This document shows positions 8,703 through 17,562 of a stretch of 64,000 nt of DNA, piece after piece. A model generated the notes under the pieces. It was not told the DNA's origin. It searched no databases and saw only the letters and a program-made list of their open reading frames with translations. Within the stretch, counting starts at the first letter, position 1. Every line of letters begins with the position of its first letter. The position numbers and the translations under genes are program-made. This DNA comes from Adhaeribacter radiodurans (GTDB lineage: Bacteria; Bacteroidota; Bacteroidia; Cytophagales; Hymenobacteraceae): positions 5,828,001 through 5,892,000 of the forward strand of contig NZ_CP055153.1 in assembly GCF_014075995.1 (NCBI RefSeq), in the 5' to 3' direction.

Positions 8703-9152
8703 ATGGAAACCGCCGATCAAAAAGTAGTGGATATACTCCAAGAATTAACGCAGTTTATAAACGATGGCCACAAAGGGTACGAGCATGCCGCCAAAGAAAC
8801 GACTAATCCGCAACTCCGGCAGCTTTACCAAACTTTAGCGGGACAGCGGGCGGAGTTTGCGCAGGAGTTAAATGAAATAATTAAAAACCACGGAGGTACG
8901 GCCGAAACCAGTACAACCACCAAAGGCAAAATTTTTAGACAATGGATAGATGCCAAAGCGGCACTTACTAACCGCGACGATAACAGCATACTAGATTCTA
9001 ACCTTTTCGGCGAAGAGTGGGCCCAAAAAGCCTATAACAACGCCTTACAACAAACCAATTTACCGCAACCGATTCACCAAATGGTAGAACGGCAAAAAAA
9101 AGCTTTAGAGCAAACCTACCAAACCTTGCAAAAACTAAGAGACGCTGATTAG
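8703..9152 (+). CDS. PA2169-family (DUF2383) four-helix-bundle protein
   Basis: The 149-residue protein is almost wholly helical, with a ferritin-like, metal-ligand-poor bundle. It carries the family pattern of an early DGHKGYEHAAKE helix and a late EEWAQKAYNNALQQ helix. These proteins are common in Bacteroidota and pseudomonads and are often linked with stress or with ferritin and Dps genes, but no reaction is known. Ferritin lies 2 kb away. No signal peptide is seen, so it is cytoplasmic. Confidence 0.82.
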   Translation: METADQKVVDILQELTQFINDGHKGYEHAAKETTNPQLRQLYQTLAGQRAEFAQELNEIIKNHGGTAETSTTTKGKIFRQWIDAKAALTNRDDNSILDSNLFGEEWAQKAYNNALQQTNLPQPIHQMVERQKKALEQTYQTLQKLRDAD

Positions 9153-9304
9153 AAACACAAGTATTATGGCGGCAGATACTTAATTTACTTTTTTTCGGTA
9201 GAAAAATAAGTTTCCGCCTAGCTTACTCGTCTGTAGTTCTTAAAACTTATACCCAATCGTATTTAGAGGTTTCCTATTAAATGAAGTTTAAACAATAACG
9301 GTAT

Positions 9305-9337
9305 AAACCCGGCAGGTTTTGAAAACCTGCCGGGTTT
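9305..9337. repeat. Perfect 16-bp inverted repeat (CCCGGCAGGTTTT hairpin)
   Basis: The arms 9305-9320 and 9322-9337 are exactly complementary around a single G. On either strand the hairpin ends in only three Ts, so it is a poor terminator, although it sits between convergent genes. Its GC-rich core in AT-rich DNA suggests a member of a dispersed intergenic palindrome family. Confidence 0.85.
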
Positions 9338-9383
9338 GAACGAAGGAAGTCGCTTTTTACTATTTTGTATGCTCCAATCCCTT

Positions 9384-11492
9384 TTATTCAACCAGTACTT
9401 TCATCTGCTTTCGACCAGAAACGCCTTGGGCACTTATAATATAATAGCCGCGTTTAAAGCCTACGACCTGAATTTCAATTTTGCCAGCCCCATTAACGTC
9501 AGCGTTTAACGTTTTGGATTGAACAATTCTGCCTAGAACATCGTGCAGAGTAATGTTAACCGTTTCCTGACTGGTATATCCGCGCACTTGCACCTGAAGA
9601 ACACTTCCGGCAGTAGGATTAGGATACACCTGTAACTCTAATTGCTGTTTTTCCGGTGCTACTAAATTGCCAGTACCGGTTACTTTTCGGCTAGCCTGCG
9701 CTTGTGTGGCACTTAGCGGCTGGCTTCCGCTGGAATTAGTAACTTTAAACGTAATAGTTAAGGAAGTACCCGCCGTTCCGCTACCGCTGGCCCCAGAATA
9801 CGGCGTAGCCTGTAAACTATAACTTCCTAACCGGGGTACCCAAGCCGTGTAATTGCCATTGTTTTCTCCGAACAAGGCATACGGGGCACCATTTTCTATT
9901 CTATTTTGGGATTGAGCACCGCTTAAAACCAGTTTTACACTACCCACCGTACTAGGATTAGTATTGGCCCGTATGTTTAAGTTTTTAGTAGAAAAGTTAG
10001 CCAGGTTTACAATTGCGCCGTTGGAAATGGTTTGAATGTCTTTATCTGTATCGGCATTTACTAAAGTGTAGCTAATTATACGCTGACCAGTGGTGCTGCC
10101 ACCACCTACGGTTACGGTTACGCAAAAACTGGCGCTGGTAAAAGTAGTACCCGTTCCGGTTCCTCTAACTGTAATAGTAGCCGAGTAACTGCCCTTTGCT
10201 AAATTGGTAGCATCTATAATAGCTTCCATATCTACTCCGGTAGGAACCGCTAAACCGGTAGCATTTTTTGATATTTTTAGCCAACTGGCATTAGAAGATA
10301 AGCTATAGGTTTTTTGACCTTCAATGGTATAAAGCAAATTCTTGATGGTGGTTTTGGTATTAGAATTTACCGCTTTGCTCAAGCACTTGGCCACAAACCC
10401 AAACTTATAGGAAGTGTTACGGGTAAAAGAGGCCGAATATGTTTCTCTGCGCTCGTTAGAAACACTACCATTTAATGCTCCATGCGAGATTATTAGTTTA
10501 GTACCAACCACCTTCCCGGACATGCCAAAATAGTTACTCGGCAATTTAAACTGAGTAGCATTTGTCCAGGAACCAAGGCCATTGTTAGCATCTGGGTTTA
10601 ACACAAATACCGTATTTTGTCCTGCATTTCCTGGTCCTTGCCCACCCACCATGTATATTTTACCATCTACCGGAAAAGTACCCATTTCTGCATGCGAACG
10701 CGGAGCGGGTAAATTAGTAAGCCGGGTCCAGGCATTGGTTACCGGATTGTATGAGTGAACGTAAACTTGTTCGGTGGCATCGCAATCGTGCCGGTATTGG
10801 CCGCCGATAGCATATATTTTACCTCCCAACACAACGGTACTAAAGTGGTTACGCGGAATAGGCATAGGGGCACTTTTGTTTTCCCATTTAGTAGAACTTG
10901 GGTTAGCTAACCACTTATCTACATCTAAGGTTAAGTGGTATTTACTTTGATCTACGCAAATAGTAGGGGCAAATCCTCCAAAAACATGAATCGTTCGGCC
11001 AATTAAGGCGGCTCCACCACCACCGAGAGGCAAAGCACTTCCCGTAGCCGGATCTTTGAGTTGCGGACCATTTAGCCACCGGTTATTCGTAATATCGTAA
11101 ATAATTACCTGGCTGGTTACTGGTCCGTTAGTATCTCTTGCCCGCCCACCAATATGCCAGATTTTATCGTCAACTAACACTATTCCCTGGTGACTTACTG
11201 CTTTACCAGAAGGAAAGGAAGCTCGTAAGGTCCATTTATTTGCGGCAGGATCGTATACTTCGCTGGCTGGCTCAAAATTGGGATACTCCCCAAACCCCCC
11301 AAAAATGTAAATTTTATTCTTGTACAATACACTGGGGCACTCGGAGCGCTTGCGAAGAGCATCGGCTTTGCGGGTCCATTGAGCATAAGAAAAAGTAGCT
11401 TGAAAAAATAGTAGCCCTGTTAATAAAAGTGCAGGAGAAATCTTAAACCATTGCGGTGTTCTGCGTAAGAAATAGAGGTAAGCCTGTTCCAT
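9384..11492 (-). CDS. Secreted Kelch-repeat protein with T9SS sorting domain
   Basis: The 702-residue protein begins with a signal peptide (hydrophobic ALLLTGLLFF, cut after SYAQ about residue 37). Residues 40-340 form at least five Kelch blades (repeats of GGxxxxxxxxEVYDP type such as KIYIFGGFGEYPNFE, KIWHIGGRARD, KIYAIGGQYRHD, KIYMVGGQGPG). A middle region (about 360-600) looks like Ig/beta-sandwich modules. The end (LQVYPNPTAGSVLQV to KQMKVLVE) is a type-A C-terminal sorting domain, which sends proteins through the type IX system to the cell surface. The ligand is unknown. It is transcribed alone. Confidence 0.88.
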   Translation of the reverse strand: MEQAYLYFLRRTPQWFKISPALLLTGLLFFQATFSYAQWTRKADALRKRSECPSVLYKNKIYIFGGFGEYPNFEPASEVYDPAANKWTLRASFPSGKAVSHQGIVLVDDKIWHIGGRARDTNGPVTSQVIIYDITNNRWLNGPQLKDPATGSALPLGGGGAALIGRTIHVFGGFAPTICVDQSKYHLTLDVDKWLANPSSTKWENKSAPMPIPRNHFSTVVLGGKIYAIGGQYRHDCDATEQVYVHSYNPVTNAWTRLTNLPAPRSHAEMGTFPVDGKIYMVGGQGPGNAGQNTVFVLNPDANNGLGSWTNATQFKLPSNYFGMSGKVVGTKLIISHGALNGSVSNERRETYSASFTRNTSYKFGFVAKCLSKAVNSNTKTTIKNLLYTIEGQKTYSLSSNASWLKISKNATGLAVPTGVDMEAIIDATNLAKGSYSATITVRGTGTGTTFTSASFCVTVTVGGGSTTGQRIISYTLVNADTDKDIQTISNGAIVNLANFSTKNLNIRANTNPSTVGSVKLVLSGAQSQNRIENGAPYALFGENNGNYTAWVPRLGSYSLQATPYSGASGSGTAGTSLTITFKVTNSSGSQPLSATQAQASRKVTGTGNLVAPEKQQLELQVYPNPTAGSVLQVQVRGYTSQETVNITLHDVLGRIVQSKTLNADVNGAGKIEIQVVGFKRGYYIISAQGVSGRKQMKVLVE

Positions 11493-12209
11493 GATAATAA
11501 TAATTAATTCTGTAATAATTAGAAATTAGTTAAGAATTGAGGTTAAGAAAGAAGGGTAGAATTTTAATTAACAGTATAATTTTCTTATAATTAGCATAGT
11601 ATTTCTTGTTAAATAGCTACAAAAATCAAGAACACTGGTTTTAGTGTATCCTGATGGTGTAGTTGGGGAGAGAAGAAAGTCATTAGTACCAGCCAATTCT
11701 TATTTGCTGTACATTATAATAGGATTAAAGTAATAAAAATTTTTAATAAACAATAAATTTATTTTTATTTTTTCTGTTAAGGAACTGGACAAAATTTATT
11801 TATTACACATATTATGGAGATTATTGTAGTATTTTATTGTTATTCAATTGTTTAACTACATAAAAACCTACTAGCTTCTATCTTAATATTTTTATCTTTT
11901 TACTTATAAACTGCACCAATCGGTGGGAGTACTTACTAAATACACCAGTATAGGAGAATAAAATATATAAAATAGGTAGCTTTAGAAGCTATTAAAATTA
12001 ATCAACAGTTATTAACTAGCGCATTTTCATAATATTACAAGAAAAAACCTCTGTTTTACTTTCGATTTACTATCAACTTTACGTGCTTTTGCTTTTTACG
12101 CCGTAGCTTATTAAAAACCTCAAAAATATTTTTACCTGATTTTATTCGGTAAATTAGGCTCTTTTGTAGTACTTTTCTGCTTCCGGTTATTTATACTGCT
12201 ATTTACGAT
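11493..12209. other. Long AT-rich intergenic region, no gene seen
   Basis: This 717-base stretch lies between divergent genes and is among the most AT-rich parts of the window. I find no open frame with protein-like composition, no strong hairpin and no paired promoter boxes. It must hold promoters for both flanking genes. Confidence 0.5.
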
Positions 12210-13205
12210 ATGATTATTGAAGCCCGCGCTTATGCCAGAGCCGCTATTTTAGGAAATCCCTCGGATGGTTATTTTGGTAAAACAATTTCGCTGATTGTTA
12301 AAAATTTTGGTGCTCATATTTTACTTTATCAAACGCCGGAACTGGTAATTGAGCCTCAACCCCAAGACATTAATCAGTTTAAAAATATATTTCAGTTACA
12401 AGACCAGGTAAACTTAACGGGTTACCACGGCGGCGCACCCTTATTGAAAGCAGCTATTAAAAAATTTGTGGAATACTGCCAGCAGCAACAAATAAAGCTC
12501 GACAATAAAAACTTTACTATCCGGTATAATTCTTCTATTCCGCGCCAGATTGGGTTAGCAGGCAGTAGCGCCATAATTATTGCCACGTTGCGGGGCTTAA
12601 TGCAGTTTTATAACGTTCATATTCCGCAGGAGATTTTACCTAATCTGGCCTTGGCCGTAGAAACGGAAGAATTAGGCATTAATGCAGGTTTACAGGACCG
12701 CGTTATTCAAACGTATGAGGGCTGCGTGTACATGAATTTTGATAAGCATATAATTGCCGAGAAAAAACACGGCTTGTACGAACCATTGGATCCCGATTTG
12801 CTGCCTAACTTATATATTGCCTATAAAACGGAACTAGGTAAAGTTTCGGGCAAAGTGCTGAACGACATTAAAACCCGTTACGATAAAGGCGACCCCCACG
12901 TAATTAATACTTTAAACCAAATTGCCAGCCTCGCTGATGCGGGCAAAACGGCTTTGCTCGAACGCGATTATACCGCCCTGCACCAACTAATGAACGAGAA
13001 TTTTGATCAGCGCTGCCAGATTATGAAAATTAGCGATAGCAATATGGAGTTGGTTAATACTGCCCGAAAATGCGGTGCTTCGGCTACTTTTACGGGTTCT
13101 GGCGGCTCAGTAATTGGCATATACGAAAACGACGACATGCTAAATAAACTCGTTGCCGAAATGCGCAAGGTAAACGCCCGGGTTATAAAACCGACGGTGG
13201 TTTAA
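12210..13205 (+). CDS. GHMP kinase, glucuronokinase-like
   Basis: The 331-residue protein has the GHMP kinase layout. Its N-terminal strand RAYARAAILGNPSDGYFGK replaces the usual APGRVNLIGEH motif and closely resembles plant glucuronokinase (GlcAK). The phosphate-binding loop is GLAGSSA (residues 115-121), and the third motif is ATFTGSGGSVIGIY near residue 300. Plant GlcAK phosphorylates D-glucuronate at C1. The next gene is a GalU-type nucleotidyltransferase, so a kinase/uridylyltransferase pair leading to a UDP-sugar is a reasonable inference, although the sugar acid could differ. There is no signal peptide, so it is cytoplasmic. Other GHMP roles (heptose or mevalonate kinase) are less likely from the N-terminal motif. 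Confidence 0.75.
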   Translation: MIIEARAYARAAILGNPSDGYFGKTISLIVKNFGAHILLYQTPELVIEPQPQDINQFKNIFQLQDQVNLTGYHGGAPLLKAAIKKFVEYCQQQQIKLDNKNFTIRYNSSIPRQIGLAGSSAIIIATLRGLMQFYNVHIPQEILPNLALAVETEELGINAGLQDRVIQTYEGCVYMNFDKHIIAEKKHGLYEPLDPDLLPNLYIAYKTELGKVSGKVLNDIKTRYDKGDPHVINTLNQIASLADAGKTALLERDYTALHQLMNENFDQRCQIMKISDSNMELVNTARKCGASATFTGSGGSVIGIYENDDMLNKLVAEMRKVNARVIKPTVV

Positions 13206-13404
13206 AGATTTAAAGGTTTAAAAGTTGGAAGGTTGGAAAGTTGAAAGGCTCTTTAACGTTAGGTTAAACGCATTACGCTGTACGTTTTTCTACACCATTT
13301 AACACTTCAACATTTAAAGATTCAAAGCTTGACTATCGTCTAATATTATACTAAACATTTACAAGCTGTGGTCTGCCGACCATGGACTATGGACTAAAAA
13401 TAAA
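13206..13404. repeat. Degenerate intergenic repeats between the GHMP kinase and galU
   Basis: The spacer holds purine-rich short repeats (AAGTTGGAAGG, TTGGAAAGTTGAAAGG at about 13220-13250), a pyrimidine-rich counterpart (CACTTCAACATTTAAAG at about 13300-13325) and a GGACTATGGACTA unit (about 13383-13396) shared with 57.55 kb and 62.5 kb. It probably separates the two coding regions at RNA level only weakly, as no terminator is seen. Confidence 0.6.
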
Positions 13405-14280
13405 ATGGTAAAAAAAGCAGTAATACCCGCAGCCGGTTTCGGCACCCGTTTTTTGCCGGCTACCAAGGCGCAGCCCAAAGAAATGCTTCCAATTATTGAT
13501 ACACCTACCATTCAGTACGTGGTGCAGGAAGCCGTGGATAGCGGCATTGAAGATATTTTAATTATTACCGGCAAAGGCAAAGGCGCTATTGCCGATCATT
13601 TTGACCGCAGCTTTGAGCTGGAACAACGCCTGGAAGAAAAAAACGAGGAAGCGCTGTACAAAGAAATGCGCCGTTTATCTGAAATGGCTAATATTTACTT
13701 TATTCGCCAAAAAGAAATTAACGGTTTAGGCGATGCTATTTATCACGCTAAAAGCCACACTGGCAACGAGCCATTTGCGGTATTACTCGGCGATACTGTA
13801 ATCGATTCTATTATTCCGGTTACGCAACAGCTCATTGATATTTACCAGCAATACCAGGCTACCGTAATTGCCGTGGAAGTGGTGCCGCACGATAAAGTAA
13901 ATAGGTATGGCATAGTGGGTGGCCAGAATATCAGCGACTCCATTATGGAATTAAATACTTTAATTGAAAAACCAGCCGTAGAAACAGCCCCATCCAATCT
14001 GGCCATTGCTGGACGTTATATTTTAACGCCCGAAATTTACCGTTCTCTCGAAGAAACACCCAAAGGGAAAAACAATGAAATTCAGCTAACCGATGCCATG
14101 CTGCATTTACTAAATTCCGAAAAACTGTACTCCTGCTCTATCGAAGGGAAACGTTACGACATTGGCAATAAACTCGATTTTCTAAAAACCAACGTGGAGT
14201 TTGCCTTAAAACGCAAAGAATTTGCCGCTCCCTTTTTTAAATACCTGCAAGAAATTGTTCGTACGTACGAGCCGAAGTAA
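13405..14280 (+). CDS. galU: UTP-glucose-1-phosphate uridylyltransferase
   Basis: The 291-residue enzyme makes UDP-glucose from UTP and glucose 1-phosphate in the cytoplasm. The nucleotide-binding start VIPAAGFGTRFLPATKAQPKEML is intact (Gly-rich loop with catalytic Arg and Lys), followed by ITGKGKGAIADHFD, LLGDTVID (metal-binding Asp) and LIEKPAVETAPSNLAIAGRY. Length and motifs match bacterial GalU. It follows the glucuronokinase-like gene on the same strand with a 199-base repeat-rich spacer, so co-transcription is plausible but not shown. GalU relatives with relaxed specificity could accept glucuronate 1-phosphate. Confidence 0.92.
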   Translation: MVKKAVIPAAGFGTRFLPATKAQPKEMLPIIDTPTIQYVVQEAVDSGIEDILIITGKGKGAIADHFDRSFELEQRLEEKNEEALYKEMRRLSEMANIYFIRQKEINGLGDAIYHAKSHTGNEPFAVLLGDTVIDSIIPVTQQLIDIYQQYQATVIAVEVVPHDKVNRYGIVGGQNISDSIMELNTLIEKPAVETAPSNLAIAGRYILTPEIYRSLEETPKGKNNEIQLTDAMLHLLNSEKLYSCSIEGKRYDIGNKLDFLKTNVEFALKRKEFAAPFFKYLQEIVRTYEPK

Positions 14281-14422
14281 GAAGTTAGACACTCGATATT
14301 AGACACTAGACTTTAGATATTCTAAACCGGCCTGAGTGTTATGGAAATTTTACTAAAATAATTATCTTGTATTTAACAGTTTAATGTCTAGCGTCTAGTA
14401 TCTAGTATCTAACATCCAGTGT
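14281..14422. repeat. Inverted TAGACACT/AGTGTCTA repeat between convergent genes
   Basis: The left end carries TTAGACACTCGATATTAGAC (14285-14304) plus a second TAGACAC unit, and the right end carries tandem TCTAGTATCTAGTATCTA followed by CCAGTGTCTAA (about 14384-14424). The two sides are degenerate inverted copies built of 8-10 base units. The right end abuts the stop codon of the LpxR-like gene. Confidence 0.7.
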
Positions 14423-15469
14423 CTAAAAAGCAAAGCCCACGTTAAAGTGCATCCATTTGTGGCGACGGCTGCCTTTAAATTCCGGGGACATAAAATTTAC
14501 GGCGCTTTCCAGGCGTAAGCCTTTAATAATACAAACTAAACCAGCTTGGCTTTCTAACACCGTACGGGAAATTTCTTTGGCTGACAAGGTATAAATATTA
14601 TTTGAATTGAAAATTCCGCCTTGCATGGTAGCATTATATCCTACCAGCTTTCCTTGCGACCGCCCAAAGGCATAAAACTGAAATTTTCGTAAGTTTTCCT
14701 GGCTACGAGCCGTTTTGTTACTAATGCCTAAGTCGGAGAAATTACTATTCATCCAACCAAATCGCAGGTAAGTGCCTGCTCTCACATTGGTGTACAAAGT
14801 ACCTAAACTGGCTCCTCCTTCGCCAATCAATTCCAGCGGTTGGGTATGCACGAGCCCTTTCTGATACTCCAGGTTATAATTTAAAACTATATCGGTTTTA
14901 ATCTGGTATTTCCATCCTTGTGGTATCCCATGGTGCAGGTATTCGTGAATTACCCGTTGAAATTTACCCGCTCCGGTGGCTGGCCCCATTACCCCTAAAT
15001 CAAGAGAACTAATAAATCTTTCGTGACTACTTTTATGAGTACTACCCGCCAGTTGACTCACGAACATATAAGAAGCATACGGACGGTCCCCAATTCGAAG
15101 GTTAGAATCGCGAATATTAGTTGGAGTAAAACTATCGTGTTTAAATGCCAGGCCATAAAATTTTTCGGCGTAGGCACTACCCGGCTGTAGTAATACTTTA
15201 TTTAACAACGACTTCCGAAAACTTGGATTGTAATGCACAACGCCAATTCCTTGCGTATAATAATAATCTACCTTAAACGTGGCATCGTTATCGAAAATAA
15301 AGTAAAACAGCTTAGAAGGATTAATAGAACTAGAGTCGGCGACGGTGCTGGCCTTGGTTAACGGAGTAACCAATAAAAAGCTAAAAAGTAAAAGTATTTG
15401 TGATAACGATTTTAAAAAAATATTTCCGGTTATAAACGTAATGCGTACAGATGTTAGTAGTTGCTTCAT
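14423..15469 (-). CDS. LpxR-like lipid A 3'-O-deacylase
   Basis: The 348-residue protein has a hydrophobic signal (about residues 22-38) and a 12-strand barrel pattern ending in VGFAF, the aromatic terminus of outer-membrane proteins. The LpxR (DUF2219) signature FDNDATFKVDYYYTQG gives Asn61, Asp62 and Thr72, and the catalytic-type His lies in FQRVIHEYLHHGIPQGW (His175). LpxR removes the 3' acyloxyacyl chain of lipid A. A PagL-like enzyme for the 3-O chain is encoded at 62.5-63.7 kb. The gene is transcribed alone, convergent with galU. Confidence 0.85.
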   Translation of the reverse strand: MKQLLTSVRITFITGNIFLKSLSQILLLFSFLLVTPLTKASTVADSSSINPSKLFYFIFDNDATFKVDYYYTQGIGVVHYNPSFRKSLLNKVLLQPGSAYAEKFYGLAFKHDSFTPTNIRDSNLRIGDRPYASYMFVSQLAGSTHKSSHERFISSLDLGVMGPATGAGKFQRVIHEYLHHGIPQGWKYQIKTDIVLNYNLEYQKGLVHTQPLELIGEGGASLGTLYTNVRAGTYLRFGWMNSNFSDLGISNKTARSQENLRKFQFYAFGRSQGKLVGYNATMQGGIFNSNNIYTLSAKEISRTVLESQAGLVCIIKGLRLESAVNFMSPEFKGSRRHKWMHFNVGFAF

Positions 15470-15561
15470 AAAGTAAGTAAGCCAGGCAGGTAACCTTGTG
15501 GTTTATGCTTCAGCCATTGCGATACAAAAAACGTTATAAAAGATAAATAGTTAAAGTAAAA

Positions 15562-16065
15562 ATGCGGCCCACACCAACCACAACCACCACACTTTCTGAC
15601 GAGCGCTTAAAATGGGTAGAATCCCTGGCTCGTTTAATGGACAGTCAATTTAGATTACCTGGTACCCAGTTTAAATTTGGCTTAGACCCTATTTTAGGTT
15701 TTATACCTTTAGCGGGCACCCTTTCTACATACGCGGTTTCGGGAGCTTTGGTCTTTACCATGGCTCGACACGGTGTTAGCCGGAAAGTAGTTGTTTTAAT
15801 GCTGATTAACATTTTTCTGGACGCCTTAATCGGCAGTATTCCGTTAATCGGGAACATCTTTGATTTTGTGTACAAAGCCAATGATAGGAACGTGCGCTTG
15901 CTGCGCCGCCATTATCAGGAAGGTAAACACGCGGGCAGTGGCACCGGTATTCTCATTCTGATTGGGTTAACCTTATTGATTTTGCTGGGATTAATTTTTT
16001 ATGGCGTTTGGATGTTAAGCGCGTATTTATGGCAACACCTGCAACTTATTTTTAGCAGCTATTAA
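15562..16065 (+). CDS. DUF4112 membrane protein
   Basis: The 167-residue protein carries the DUF4112 core (about residues 15-120: LARLMDSQFRLPGTQFKFGLDPILGFIPLAG, then NIFLDALIGSIPLIGNIFDF and KANDRN). There are hydrophobic segments near 50-65 and 80-95 and a further transmembrane span at 133-155 (ILILIGLTLLILLGLIFYGVW). The function is unknown; homologues occur widely in bacteria and archaea. It is divergent from the LpxR-like gene with a 92-base gap. Confidence 0.9.
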   Translation: MRPTPTTTTTLSDERLKWVESLARLMDSQFRLPGTQFKFGLDPILGFIPLAGTLSTYAVSGALVFTMARHGVSRKVVVLMLINIFLDALIGSIPLIGNIFDFVYKANDRNVRLLRRHYQEGKHAGSGTGILILIGLTLLILLGLIFYGVWMLSAYLWQHLQLIFSSY

Positions 16066-16245
16066 ACCAGCTACAACAGAACTTATATCTGGCAGCATAC
16101 AATTTCTAACTCAAAGTTAATGTATTTAGCCACGCAAAAGTTGGCAGCAAGGGCACTAACAGCAGGCTTTAGGCAATTATAAACGGCCTGCTACTACGCC
16201 ACAGTTTGTGTCTTCACAAACCGGATTAAACTATGCCAATAAACA

Positions 16246-16278
16246 AAAACCTCTTGCTTTTAGTAAGCAAGAGGTTTT
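16246..16278. terminator. Bidirectional terminator
   Basis: A perfect 14-bp stem, AAAACCTCTTGCTT (16246-16259) and its complement (16265-16278), has A and T tracts on its outer sides. It serves the convergent genes ending at 16065 and 16312. Confidence 0.85.
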
Positions 16279-16311
16279 ACATGGATATACGTATTATGAT
16301 TTAATTATTTA

Positions 16312-16911
16312 CTATTCCGGGATTTCTGGTTTAGCCTGAACCCAGTTAATTTTTTGATACTCTGTTTGGATAGTTATATCTAATTGCTCCTTGTTATTAC
16401 TAAAAGAAACAAGCTCCTTATCAAAATGCCAGGTGCCTAAATAATGAACGGAACTATCCGTAACTCTAAAGGAGTATTGCTCTAAATTGTTTACCTGAAT
16501 TTCTCCTTTTTTAAGCTTATCCGCAACTTTTGATGATTCTATGCCTTTGAAGATATATTCGGTAAACATTTTTCCACCATACCATTTGCTTTCCGTCCAC
16601 CAGTAATTCAGGATTTTGTAACTACCTGGCTTAATGTAAAAACAAAAAGCATTTTCTTTCGCTGACTTAAATATTGGTTTAACCCGGAAGCTAAAAATTT
16701 CTTTAGTTTCTACGTTCATTATCCGAATATCCTGCGCAAACCCGCCGCTGCTAAAGCCTAGTCTTTGCACAAAACTCCCGTAAATAATTGCTTGGTTTTC
16801 CGGATTAGCATCTTGTTTCGAAACAGCTTCCAAAGATTTTATATTCTGTCCCTTCGTTACAAAAAAGATACAAACTAAAACAACAAGTAAAAAGTAAGAT
16901 TTCAATTTCAT
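16312..16911 (-). CDS. Secreted protein of unknown function
   Basis: I do not recognise this 199-residue protein. It has a clear signal peptide (YFLLVVLVCIFFVTKG, cut near residue 21) and then a beta-rich body with a likely carbohydrate- or lipid-binding look (FCFYIKPGSYKILNYWW, FRVTDSSVHYLGTWHFD). The phrase 'IKPGSYKI...' resembles small bacterial surface proteins that carry one beta-sandwich domain. It lies 30 bases downstream of the DUF2939 gene on the same strand, so the two are probably co-transcribed and act in the envelope. Confidence 0.6.
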   Translation of the reverse strand: MKLKSYFLLVVLVCIFFVTKGQNIKSLEAVSKQDANPENQAIIYGSFVQRLGFSSGGFAQDIRIMNVETKEIFSFRVKPIFKSAKENAFCFYIKPGSYKILNYWWTESKWYGGKMFTEYIFKGIESSKVADKLKKGEIQVNNLEQYSFRVTDSSVHYLGTWHFDKELVSFSNNKEQLDITIQTEYQKINWVQAKPEIPE

Positions 16912-16941
16912 TGGTTTTATAAATCAGAGCTAACCAAAATA

Positions 16942-17562
16942 TTAATCCAACAAATTCTTTTTCAGCTTTTGTGCTTGCAAACGAGCCACGCCTTTTAGGA
17001 TGTCATTAGTATTAGTAATTTCGGTAGCTTGCCAGTAGTCGCCTTTGTCCTGCATTTTCACTTCCAACACCAAAGTAGTATCGTAACGAGGTTGAGTAAA
17101 TTCTAAGCCTACCAATGCTGTTTCGCCTTCTTCGCGGGTATATTTTACTCCTTTAAACTGACTGTCTTCGCTTACTACTTTGTTCCACAAACCATTAAAA
17201 GAAATATCTACTTTTTTATCCCGGCTTGGATCTTTAGCAAAAGAACCTGTTTCTACGTATTTCTGCACTTCTTTACGGGCCACTCCCGCTAATTGCGGTT
17301 TCATAAATTGCAAAGCTTGCTTTAACACCATACTTCCTGGATTTAACATACCGATCCAGCCTTTCTGCTTCGACATGTCGTTTACCAGATTACCGGTAAT
17401 ACTTTCAACATTCACGTATTTTTCGAAAGCAGGCATGTCATGGTCTTGCAGAGCTTCGTGGGCCTGCAATAAAGAATACTTAGGGCTAGATACTAGATTC
17501 TGATAATAGAAATAACCACTTACAGCAGCAATCAGCACTAGGAATAGTAAAAATTTCTTCAT
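16942..17562 (-). CDS. DUF2939 family envelope protein
   Basis: The 206-residue protein has one N-terminal membrane anchor or signal (FLLFLVLIAAVSGYFYY) followed by SSPKYSLLQAHEALQDHDMPAFEKYV, the typical opening of DUF2939 domains (short helices with an SPxY-x-L...A...D...F pattern). The C-terminal part is beta-rich and ends in a basic helix. The role is unknown. It is the first gene of a two-gene leftward unit. Confidence 0.75.
   Translation of the reverse strand: MKKFLLFLVLIAAVSGYFYYQNLVSSPKYSLLQAHEALQDHDMPAFEKYVNVESITGNLVNDMSKQKGWIGMLNPGSMVLKQALQFMKPQLAGVARKEVQKYVETGSFAKDPSRDKKVDISFNGLWNKVVSEDSQFKGVKYTREEGETALVGLEFTQPRYDTTLVLEVKMQDKGDYWQATEITNTNDILKGVARLQAQKLKKNLLD

Noticed and set aside
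9305-9337. Considered as an intrinsic terminator
   Set aside because: Each strand has only three Ts after the stem; the palindrome is better explained as a dispersed repeat.
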